Shown here: piece by piece, positions 1-5,451 of the stretch | How the letters are laid out: every line of letters starts with the position of its first letter | How positions within the stretch are numbered: the first letter of the stretch is position 1 | NCBI GenBank assembly: GCA_938045085.1 | Contig: CALINZ010000193.1 | Location: forward strand, 1-7,599 | Length of the DNA: 7,599 bases | Origin: an uncultured Collinsella sp. | GTDB taxonomy: Bacteria > Actinomycetota > Coriobacteriia > Coriobacteriales > Coriobacteriaceae | Direction of reading: 5' to 3' | The notes under the pieces: model-generated | Told to the model about the DNA's origin: nothing | The model's input: only the letters and a program-made list of their open reading frames with translations | Databases searched by the model: none | Program-made: the position numbers and the translations under genes

Positions 1-256
1 GGCAGTCGGCGAACAGCGTGAACTGCGACACCACGAGCACCTCGCCGTCGACATCGGCAAGCGCCAGATTGGTCTTGCCGTTCTCGTCCTCGTTGATACG
101 CAGCCCGCGGAGCTTGCCCCACAGCTTGTCGGCCTCGGCACGCGTATCGCCATGGCCCACACCCAGCAGCACCAGGTAGCCGCGTCCAATGCGGCCCACG
201 CACTCGCCGTCGACCGTCACGCCGGCGTTGAGCACGCGCTGCACCACCGCACGCAT
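1..256 (-). CDS. dtd: D-aminoacyl-tRNA deacylase, 5' part (truncated by window edge)
   Basis: The 85 visible codons encode the N-terminal part of a DTD-family protein. This cytoplasmic enzyme hydrolyses the ester bond between a D-amino acid and tRNA, so D-residues are kept out of translation. Seen in the sequence: an N-terminus beginning MRAVVQRVLNAGVTVDGE, then GRIGRGYLVLLGVGHGD (about residues 21-37), the KLRGLRI segment (48-54), and the family's catalytic-site motif SQFTL (77-81) followed by FADC at the window edge. The family is usually about 145-150 residues, so roughly 60 residues including the C-terminal GP motif lie outside the window. The ATG is chosen because a GAGGAG SD lies 6 nt upstream, inside the end of rdgB. 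Only 3 nt separate the two genes, so they are probably co-transcribed and translationally coupled. This gene falls below the usual ORF size cut only because the window truncates it. Confidence 0.92.
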   Translation of the reverse strand, partial: MRAVVQRVLNAGVTVDGECVGRIGRGYLVLLGVGHGDTRAEADKLWGKLRGLRINEDENGKTNLALADVDGEVLVVSQFTLFADC

Positions 257-259
257 GGC

Positions 260-901
260 CTACTCCTCGCCCGTCAGCTTGGCGGACAGATGCTCGAGCG
301 CGTGGAAACGATGGCTGATGGCGTTCTTCTCGTCAGCCGTCAGCTCGGCCATGGTCTTGCCCGGCGTGTCGACCGGCAGGAACAGCGGGTCATAGCCAAA
401 ACCATGGTCGCCGCGGCCCTCGTGCGCGATAACGCCCTCGCAGGCGCCCTCGCCATAGGTGACCAGACCGTCCGTGTCGATGAGCGCGACGACGCTCATA
501 AAGCGCGCGGTGCGGTCCTCATCTGCCACGCCTTCCAGGTTAACGAGAAGCTTGGCGTTGTTGGCGGCATCGTCGCCGTGCACGCCCGCATAGCGCGCGC
601 TATACACACCGGGCTCACCGTCCAGCGCGTCGACGACCAAGCCCGAATCGTCGGCAATGGCCATAAGGCCCGTCTCCTCAACCGCGGCTTGGGCCTTGAT
701 GATGGCGTTCTCCAAAAACGTCGTGCCGTTTTCCTCGGGATCCTCAAAATCACCCAGCTGGCCGAGCGCCACAAAGCGCACCTCGGGCATGACCTTGCCC
801 AAAATGGCCTCGATCTCGGTGAGCTTATGAGCGTTTCCGGTTGCCACGACGATGGTCGCCGCCGGGTCGAGGGTGTCGATGTCAATCTTCTCAAGTGCCA
901 T
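260..901 (-). CDS. rdgB: Non-canonical purine NTP pyrophosphatase (RdgB/HAM1 family)
   Basis: This is a 213-residue cytoplasmic house-cleaning enzyme. The family hydrolyses dITP, ITP and XTP to the monophosphate plus PPi, which stops deaminated purines from entering DNA and RNA. Family motifs appear in order: TGNAHK (21-26, nucleotide binding), DDSGL (84-88, with the catalytic acidic residue), the PGVYSARYAG block (97-106), GFGYDPLF (167-174) and KNAISHR (192-198). The family is usually about 195-205 residues. The extra length is a short N-terminal lead (MALEKIDIDTLDPA) before the first strand. The start is well supported by a perfect AAGGAGG SD at 908-914, 6 nt from the ATG. The gene follows rph after a 137-nt gap holding a probable terminator, and it overlaps the dtd SD. 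I saw no convincing promoter in the gap, so it may depend on read-through from rph or on a promoter I cannot recognise. Confidence 0.96.
   Translation of the reverse strand: MALEKIDIDTLDPAATIVVATGNAHKLTEIEAILGKVMPEVRFVALGQLGDFEDPEENGTTFLENAIIKAQAAVEETGLMAIADDSGLVVDALDGEPGVYSARYAGVHGDDAANNAKLLVNLEGVADEDRTARFMSVVALIDTDGLVTYGEGACEGVIAHEGRGDHGFGYDPLFLPVDTPGKTMAELTADEKNAISHRFHALEHLSAKLTGEE
263..268 (-). promoter_or_regulatory. dtd ribosome binding site within the rdgB terminal codons
   Basis: GAGGAG is made of the last two Glu codons of rdgB, directly before its TAG stop. It sits 6 nt from the dtd ATG. A good SD at this distance fixes the dtd start and suggests that ribosomes finishing rdgB help load dtd. 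Confidence 0.75.
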
Positions 902-1005
902 GACTGGCCTCCTTGTCTCTATAGCAAGCCGCGTGAGGGGCGTTTGGGCACTTGACCTCTCCCCTCTCAGGCGATCGGACCTTTCAACGCAGCATTTCAG
1001 CAGAT

Positions 1006-1043
1006 AAAACCTACCAAAATAAACCTGTCCCTTTTGGCAGGTT
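1006..1043 (-). terminator. Probable intrinsic terminator after rph, two alternative stems
   Basis: Read on the minus strand, AACCUGCCAAAA (1043-1032) can pair with UUUUGGUAGGUU (1019-1008) over 12 bp with one G-U wobble and a 12-nt loop. It is followed by a short U-run (1009-1006, then A). The same upstream arm can instead form a smaller 6-bp stem, AACCUG with CAGGUU (1027-1022), followed by UUAUUUU; the two folds exclude each other. The upstream arm includes two bases of the rph TAA stop codon. The stem is A/U-rich and the U-run is short, so termination may be incomplete and let rdgB-dtd be reached. Confidence 0.55.
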
Positions 1044-1767
1044 AGGCGATGGCTTGGCGCTGAAGCTCGATGAGCTCGGCGATACCCTTGTCGCCCAGGT
1101 CGAGCAGGGCGTTGAGGCGTTTGCGGTCAAAGGGCGCCTGCTCGCCGGTGCCCTGGAGCTCGATCATCTCGCCGGTGTCGGTGGCGACGAGGTTCATGTC
1201 GACCTCGGCATGGCTGTCCTCGGAATAATCGAGGTCAAGCAGCGTATTGCCGTCGGCAACGCCCATGGAGATGGCAGCCACCTGGCCGATAAGCGGGATG
1301 CGCTCGATCTTGCCCGCCTCGACCCACATGGCGAGGGCGTCGCGCAGCGCCACCCAGGCGCCGGTGATGCTCGCTGTACGCGTGCCGCCATCGGCCTGAA
1401 TCACGTCGCAGTCGACGGTAACGGTGTACTCGCCGAGTGCCTTCATATTGACGACGGTACGCAGGCTGCGACCGATGAGGCGCTCGATCTCCATGGAGCG
1501 GCCCTTGCGGTTGGCGTGCTCGCGCTTGCAGCGCTTGCCGGTCGACGCCGGCAGCATGGCGTATTCCGCGGTCACCCAGCCGGCCTTAGCTCCCTTTCGC
1601 CAGCCCGGCACGCCCTCCTCGATAGTGGCGGCGCACAGCACGCGCGTGTCACCGAACTCGGCCAAACACGAGCCGTGGGCGTGCTTCATGACGCCACGAG
1701 TGAGCTTGACGGGGCGCAGCTCATTGGCGGCACGGCCGTTGGCGCGGTTGACCTGCATATACTCCAT
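1042..1767 (-). CDS. rph: Ribonuclease PH
   Basis: This 241-residue enzyme matches the family length of about 238-245. RNase PH is a phosphorolytic 3'-5' exoribonuclease that trims the 3' ends of tRNA precursors, using inorganic phosphate and releasing nucleoside diphosphates. It works as a ring-shaped hexamer in the cytoplasm. Seen: the N-terminal R-PVKLTRG-KHAHGSCLAEFGDTRVLC block (about 18-45), GWVTAEYAMLP (63-73), RSMEIERLIGRSLR (90-103), the phosphate-binding GTRTASITGA (128-137), and the conserved acidic stretch from DLDYSEDS to VDMN (178-192). All key residues look intact. The start ATG has an AAAGGA SD 7 nt upstream. The Met at codon 4 would be too far from this SD (16 nt), so the first Met is preferred. 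The gene begins 55 nt after murI. The SD may be partly masked by a small hairpin (see the leader feature). Confidence 0.97.
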   Translation of the reverse strand: MEYMQVNRANGRAANELRPVKLTRGVMKHAHGSCLAEFGDTRVLCAATIEEGVPGWRKGAKAGWVTAEYAMLPASTGKRCKREHANRKGRSMEIERLIGRSLRTVVNMKALGEYTVTVDCDVIQADGGTRTASITGAWVALRDALAMWVEAGKIERIPLIGQVAAISMGVADGNTLLDLDYSEDSHAEVDMNLVATDTGEMIELQGTGEQAPFDRKRLNALLDLGDKGIAELIELQRQAIA

Positions 1768-1775
1768 AGAAATAT

Positions 1776-1805
1776 CCTTTCGGCAAAAGGTGAAAGTGAG
1801 CCTTT
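1776..1805 (-). promoter_or_regulatory. rph leader with mutually exclusive small hairpins over the SD
   Basis: On the minus strand the rph SD, AAAGG (1780-1776), can pair with CCUUU (1790-1786) across a UGCCG loop, which hides the SD. The same CCUUU can instead pair with an upstream AAAGG (1805-1801) across a 10-nt loop, which frees the SD. Each stem is only 5 bp and A/U-rich, so this is a weak candidate for translational control and could be chance. Confidence 0.25.
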
Positions 1806-1822
1806 GGTCGGTGACCTTGTAT

Positions 1823-2707
1823 CTATTTCAGTTCGTCGATATCGATATGCTCAATGCTCTTGAGCGGCTGACCAAAGATAAAGCTGCCCGCCACCGCAAA
1901 CTCGGCAATGTTATCGGCCGTCGTGGCAAAACGATGCTGCGGCTCGGCGGCGTCGCCCGCCAGCTGCTCGCGGCGCGTGAGGATATCGGTCAGCTCGCGC
2001 GTGGTCTCCTCGGCGGAACTCACGACGCGCACCCCAGGCCCCAGCGCATGGCGGATAGGTCCCACCAACAGCGGAAAATGCGTACAGCCGAGCACCACGG
2101 TATCGATGCCGTGGTCGCGCAGCGGCTCAACCGTGGCACCCACCAGCGCACGCACGGCAGGCGTATCGAAGATGTCCTCGTTCTCAAGCCACTGTTCCTG
2201 CAGATGTGCACCCGAGGCGAGCTCGTGTTCGACAACCTCGACAAAGCTCGAGGCTGGACAGCCGTATACATCGACGCCGGCATCTAGATCCTGAATGGCG
2301 CGCGTGTAGGCGCCCGAGCGAATGGTGAGGTTGGTGGCGAGCACGCCCACGCGACGCGTACGCGTGCTGTTGATTGCCGCACGGGCACCCGGCGCGATCA
2401 CGCCGATCACGGGAACGTCGAGCACCTGCTGGGCCAGACGCAAGGCCGCAGCGGTCGCCGTGTTGCAGGCGATGACCATGATCTTGACGTCGTGCTTCGA
2501 CAGCCAACGGCCCGCCTGCAACGCAAACGAGCGCACCTCATCCTCGGTGCGGGTGCCGTAGGGGCAGCGCTTGGTGTCGCCAAAGTAGTAGACGGACTCG
2601 TGCGGCAGCGCCGTCGCAATCGCGCGCGCAACCGTCAGACCGCCCAAACCAGAATCGAACACGCCAATCGGGCGCGTGTCGCCTGCCGGATTCTCGATAT
2701 CGGACAT
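1823..2707 (-). CDS. murI: Glutamate racemase
   Basis: This 294-residue protein is a cofactor-independent racemase. It converts L-glutamate to the D-glutamate that MurD adds as the second residue of the peptidoglycan stem peptide. It acts in the cytoplasm. Seen: GVFDSGLGGLTV (15-26, with the conserved Asp-Ser), YFGDTKRCPYG (41-51), ACNTATAAAL (80-89) with catalytic Cys81, and GCTHFPLL (207-214) with catalytic Cys208. The two-cysteine signature is complete, so the enzyme should be active. The length is slightly above the usual 255-285, mostly from a 13-residue lead before the first strand and a short acidic tail. The ATG is the only sensible start. Its SD is poor: GGTGAGG ends only 2 nt from the ATG, so initiation may be weak or may rely on ribosomes from the upstream gene, whose stop is 51 nt away. 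rph follows after 55 nt. Confidence 0.97.
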   Translation of the reverse strand: MSDIENPAGDTRPIGVFDSGLGGLTVARAIATALPHESVYYFGDTKRCPYGTRTEDEVRSFALQAGRWLSKHDVKIMVIACNTATAAALRLAQQVLDVPVIGVIAPGARAAINSTRTRRVGVLATNLTIRSGAYTRAIQDLDAGVDVYGCPASSFVEVVEHELASGAHLQEQWLENEDIFDTPAVRALVGATVEPLRDHGIDTVVLGCTHFPLLVGPIRHALGPGVRVVSSAEETTRELTDILTRREQLAGDAAEPQHRFATTADNIAEFAVAGSFIFGQPLKSIEHIDIDELK

Positions 2708-2758
2708 TACCTCACCAGTCTCTCTCGAAAAGACATGTCCAAGTGCGGCGACGCCGCG

Positions 2759-3670
2759 CTACGAACGCGCCGCGACCAGCAGCTCTGCCGTCGCCGCCCA
2801 ACCGTCGACAATTTTGCCGCGCGTAACGAAAGCGTTCTCGCAAGCAGCCAGGAACTCGGGCGCGCCGGCGCTCGTCAGGCCATTCTCGACCAGGCAGAAC
2901 GTGCCCACGTGATCGGCCATGTAGAAGTCGGACTCGGAATCGCCGAGCGCCAACGTCTCCTCGCGCTCGATCCCCAGGTGCTCGCAGAAGCGCGCAATGG
3001 CGACGCCTTTGTTGAGGCCCGCGGGGTTGATGTTGAAGGCGCGACCGTCCTCGACGCGATCGAGCTCGAGCGTCGTCGGCTTGGACAGATGAGTCAGATG
3101 GCCGTTGCAAGCCCAGATCAGACCGCAGCCGGCCTCGTCCAGGATGGCCTGGACCTCATCGTCGGGCACATTGCCGCGCATGCCGACGGTGACCTCACGG
3201 TATTTGTAGCCGGTCGACATGTCGTTGTGGTACTCGATCTTGTGCGGCCAGCGGGCAAGGATCTTCTCGCACACGCCGGTCTGCTCGATCACCTGGTGCG
3301 GCGTGAGGCCGCAGGCGGGGTCGTAAGGCATGTCACCGGTCAGATACTCCCAATCGTTGGCTTTGAGGTCGTACATAACCAGACCGCCCATCTCACCAAT
3401 GTAGGAGTTGAGGCCGAGCACGCGCGCGTCCTCGTGGATCATGGTACGGTTGCGGCCCGAGGTGGGAACCACCTGAATACCAGCACGAGCGAGCGCCACG
3501 ACGGCCTCGACGAGTTTGGTCGAGGGGTTGCCGTCGTTGTCGCGCAGCACGCACGAGCCGGGTGCGAGCATCGTGGCATCCAGGTCGGTAAAGACGTACT
3601 TGACCTTGGCCAAACGCTCGCGCATCTCGCCCGAAAGCTCGGCAACGGTCGGCAGGGTGTTGTGGGACAT
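2759..3670 (-). CDS. HAD-superfamily phosphatase, IIB (Cof-like) type, substrate unknown
   Basis: This 303-residue cytoplasmic hydrolase has the four HAD motifs. Motif I is FTDLDAT (27-33) with nucleophile Asp29 and acid Asp31. Motif II is PTSGRN (69-74). Motif III is Lys221 in LNKG. Motif IV is GDSESD (243-248). The long insert between motifs II and III (about 90-210) fits a C2B-type cap, as in Cof, sucrose-phosphate or mannosyl-3-phosphoglycerate phosphatases. Motif I has Ala where most HAD-IIB proteins have Gly (DxDGT). The family fits Mg-dependent hydrolysis of a small phosphorylated metabolite, probably a sugar phosphate, but the substrate cannot be read from the sequence. I prefer the ATG at 3668-3670 because a GGAG SD lies 5 nt upstream. 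An in-frame ATG 14 codons earlier (3710-3712) has no SD. The gene lies between murE and murI, so a role linked to cell-wall precursors is possible but unproven. Confidence 0.87.
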   Translation of the reverse strand: MSHNTLPTVAELSGEMRERLAKVKYVFTDLDATMLAPGSCVLRDNDGNPSTKLVEAVVALARAGIQVVPTSGRNRTMIHEDARVLGLNSYIGEMGGLVMYDLKANDWEYLTGDMPYDPACGLTPHQVIEQTGVCEKILARWPHKIEYHNDMSTGYKYREVTVGMRGNVPDDEVQAILDEAGCGLIWACNGHLTHLSKPTTLELDRVEDGRAFNINPAGLNKGVAIARFCEHLGIEREETLALGDSESDFYMADHVGTFCLVENGLTSAGAPEFLAACENAFVTRGKIVDGWAATAELLVAARS

Positions 3671-3675
3671 GGTTA

Positions 3676-3679
3676 CTCC
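3676..3679 (-). promoter_or_regulatory. Ribosome binding site deciding the HAD phosphatase start
   Basis: GGAG lies 5 nt before the ATG at 3668-3670. The alternative upstream ATG at 3710-3712 is preceded by CCCTCAATCAAAAC, which has no SD. This supports the shorter 303-residue protein over a 317-residue one. Confidence 0.7.
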
Positions 3680-3735
3680 GTTTACGTAGAAGGGTTTGGA
3701 CTTGGACGGCATGTTTTGATTGAGGGAACACGCTT

Positions 3736-3768
3736 ATGGCGACAGCGCACTCAGGGCGCCGCCGCCAT
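3736..3768 (-). terminator. Strong hairpin after murE without a U-tract
   Basis: On the minus strand AUGGCGGCGGCGC (3768-3756) pairs with GCGCUGUCGCCAU (3748-3736) over 13 bp, with two G-U wobbles and the 7-nt loop CCUGAGU. It begins 9 nt after the murE stop. The plus-strand version would have A-C mismatches at the two wobble positions, so the structure favours minus-strand RNA. It is followed by AAGCGUGUUCCC and no U-run. It could be a U-less terminator, a partial terminator, a 3'-end stabiliser or a processing site that sets murE apart from the downstream genes. Confidence 0.5.
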
Positions 3769-3777
3769 CATGGTTCA

Positions 3778-5340
3778 TTATTTAAACTGGGTAACATCGA
3801 TTAGGCGATTGGCCAGCGAAAGGTCGCTCTCGATGGGCACGAACTCGTCGCCCACGTGCATGAGCTCCTCGTCACCCTTTGCCAGCAGCAAGACAATGGT
3901 GGGAGCATCGGGGTTGACATACTCCTCGCGCGCCGCCTTGAACGCCGCATGCACAGCGGCTTCGCGGTCGAGGATGATCTTGTTCGGCGTATCGTCGGGA
4001 ACATGTTCGGCAAGCTCGCGACAGACCTTCATCGGGTCCTCGTGAGCCGGGTCCTCGTTGGCAAAGATCATCAGGTCGGAATATGGTGCGGCCTCGCGCG
4101 GAAGCTGCTCGCGGCGCTCCTGTGCCTTGCCGCCGGCAGCGCCAAACACTGCGATAACCGGGCTGGCGGGAAACGCGCGCTTGACCGACGAGAAAAGCGA
4201 ACGGAACGAAAGCTGGTTGTGCGCATAGTCGACAACGCAGATCACGCGGCCGTCCTTCGACTCCACGACCTCCATACGGCCCGGCACACGCAGTTTGGAG
4301 AGGCCCTTCTTGATGGCATCGATACCGATGCCGATCTCGCGCGCAGCGGCGATAGCGACCAGCGCGTTCTCCACGTTAAAGTCTCCCGCGATACCCAGCA
4401 GGATCTTCTCCCCCGCCTCGGACTCGTCGGCACACAGGCCATGCAAGTTGAACTCGATGCTAAAGCCGACCATGCGTACGTCGCTCGCCCACAGGCTTGC
4501 CTCGGGATTCTCGACGCCAACGGTCACCAAGCGCTCGGCCGTCGACGCTGCCTCCAGCACACGGTCGGCCTCTTCGGTGCCCAGATTCACCACGGCGGTC
4601 TTTGCCTGGTCAAAGATCCTGAGTTTGCTCTCAAAATAATCCTCAAACGTGGGGTGTTCAATCGGCGAGATGTGGTCGCGGCCGATGTTGAGGAAGCACG
4701 CCACGTCAAACGGCAGATTCTCGACGCGTTGGTACTTGAGCGCCTGGCTCGAGACCTCCATGACCATGGACTGGCGACCGGACGTGCGGCAGTTGGCGAT
4801 ATGGCGCCAGACCTCGGGGGCCTCGGGCGTAGTATTGGTGCTCTCATAGCACTCGATGCCATCGTCGGTACTCACCGAGCCGATCATGCCGCAGGACTCG
4901 CCCGCCGCTTTGATAATCGACTGGAGCATAAAAGCGGCCGTGGTCTTTCCCTTGGTACCGGTGATGCCCACGATCTTAACGTCGTGGTCGGGGCGGTTGT
5001 AGACCTCCGGCGGCAACAGGGCCATGGCCGTGCGGACGCTATCCACGACCAGCATCGCCGCGCCGCTCTCCTGCGCCAGCGGCTCCAGAGACTCGACCAG
5101 TGACTCCTCGCACACAAATGCGACGGCGCCCGCATCGAGCGCCATGCTCAAAAACACGGGCTTAAAGGCAGCACCTTTGCAGAAGAACACGTCACCTGCC
5201 GAGACCGTGCGCGAATCAAACGAGCAGCCGGTCACGGCACGCTCGTCAACCTGCTCTGATGCGCGCAGCTCGCCGCACACATCGAGAAGCTTGGCAAGCG
5301 TATCGACCGTGGTCACGGTCGCGGAATCCGAATGGTGCAT
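3778..5340 (-). CDS. murE: UDP-MurNAc-tripeptide synthetase (MurE), probably non-DAP-adding
   Basis: This 520-residue Mur ligase adds the third amino acid to UDP-MurNAc-L-Ala-D-Glu, using ATP, in cytoplasmic peptidoglycan precursor synthesis. Seen: an N-terminal UDP-MurNAc-binding domain (about 1-118) with SFDSRTVSAGDVFF (40-53), the P-loop GITGTKGKTT (125-134), STNTTPE (167-173), VMEVSSQAL (193-201), FLNIGRDHISPIEHP (216-230), the carbamylated-lysine site in YFESKLRIF (Lys239), GDFNVENALVA (319-329) and DYAHN (371-375). Where DAP-adding enzymes carry DNPR, this protein reads EDPA (429-432) within NEDPAHEDP. Near the C-terminus GKGHE is replaced by AKGDE (487-491). The missing Arg argues against meso-DAP and for Lys, Orn or another diamino acid. 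The ATG has a GAAAGG SD 6 nt upstream. A candidate promoter lies just before it. What is unsure is the added residue, and whether the genome has a second MurE. Confidence 0.93.
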   Translation of the reverse strand: MHHSDSATVTTVDTLAKLLDVCGELRASEQVDERAVTGCSFDSRTVSAGDVFFCKGAAFKPVFLSMALDAGAVAFVCEESLVESLEPLAQESGAAMLVVDSVRTAMALLPPEVYNRPDHDVKIVGITGTKGKTTAAFMLQSIIKAAGESCGMIGSVSTDDGIECYESTNTTPEAPEVWRHIANCRTSGRQSMVMEVSSQALKYQRVENLPFDVACFLNIGRDHISPIEHPTFEDYFESKLRIFDQAKTAVVNLGTEEADRVLEAASTAERLVTVGVENPEASLWASDVRMVGFSIEFNLHGLCADESEAGEKILLGIAGDFNVENALVAIAAAREIGIGIDAIKKGLSKLRVPGRMEVVESKDGRVICVVDYAHNQLSFRSLFSSVKRAFPASPVIAVFGAAGGKAQERREQLPREAAPYSDLMIFANEDPAHEDPMKVCRELAEHVPDDTPNKIILDREAAVHAAFKAAREEYVNPDAPTIVLLLAKGDEELMHVGDEFVPIESDLSLANRLIDVTQFK

Positions 5341-5374
5341 CTTTCACCTTTCTCAGCCATTTGGCAGGGACGGT

Positions 5375-5403
5375 TTTATAGTAACTGAAACGCACCCACG
5401 CAA
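5375..5403 (-). promoter_or_regulatory. Candidate sigma-70-type promoter for murE
   Basis: TATAAA (5380-5375) matches the -10 consensus at five of six bases. It lies 17 nt downstream of TTGCGT (5403-5398), a weak -35 with three of six matches. Transcription would start near 5368, giving a leader of about 28 nt before the murE ATG. The -35 overlaps the last U-tract bases of the asnB terminator, so the upstream unit ends exactly where the next begins. Confidence 0.5.
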
Positions 5404-5426
5404 AAACGGCTCCCGGAGGAGCCGTT
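5402..5426 (-). terminator. Intrinsic terminator after asnB
   Basis: On the minus strand AACGGCUCC (5426-5418) pairs perfectly with GGAGCCGUU (5413-5405) over 9 bp, closing a UCCG tetraloop. The 3' arm runs directly into a five-U tract (5406-5402). The stem begins 25 nt after the asnB stop codon. This is a textbook Rho-independent terminator and separates asnB from murE. Confidence 0.9.
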
Positions 5427-5451
5427 ACGCGCAGGCGTTCGTCAGCCGAGG

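Noticed and set aside
918..923. TATAGA with an upstream TGC as an extended -10 for rdgB
   Set aside because: Transcription would start around 911, inside the rdgB SD, leaving no usable leader. No -35 is visible either.
152..955. Plus-strand open frame of 267 codons spanning dtd and rdgB
   Set aside because: It is antisense to two recognised genes and has low-complexity composition rich in Ala, His and Arg, as expected for a shadow frame.
935..966. Inverted repeat GAGGGG/CCCCTC in the rph-rdgB gap
   Set aside because: It has only 6 bp with a 20-nt loop and no following U-run. It is not distinguishable from chance in GC-rich DNA.
2745..2757. Small palindrome GCGGC/GCCGC in the HAD-murI gap
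   Set aside because: It is a 5-bp stem with a 3-nt loop and lacks a directly following U-run, so it is too small to call a terminator.
2492..4045. Long plus-strand open frame of 517 codons
   Set aside because: It runs antisense across murI, the HAD gene and the end of murE, crossing their intergenic gaps. It has no motif and the minus-strand genes explain the sequence.
3856..5103. Plus-strand open frame of 415 codons inside murE
   Set aside because: It is an antisense shadow of the well-supported murE coding frame.
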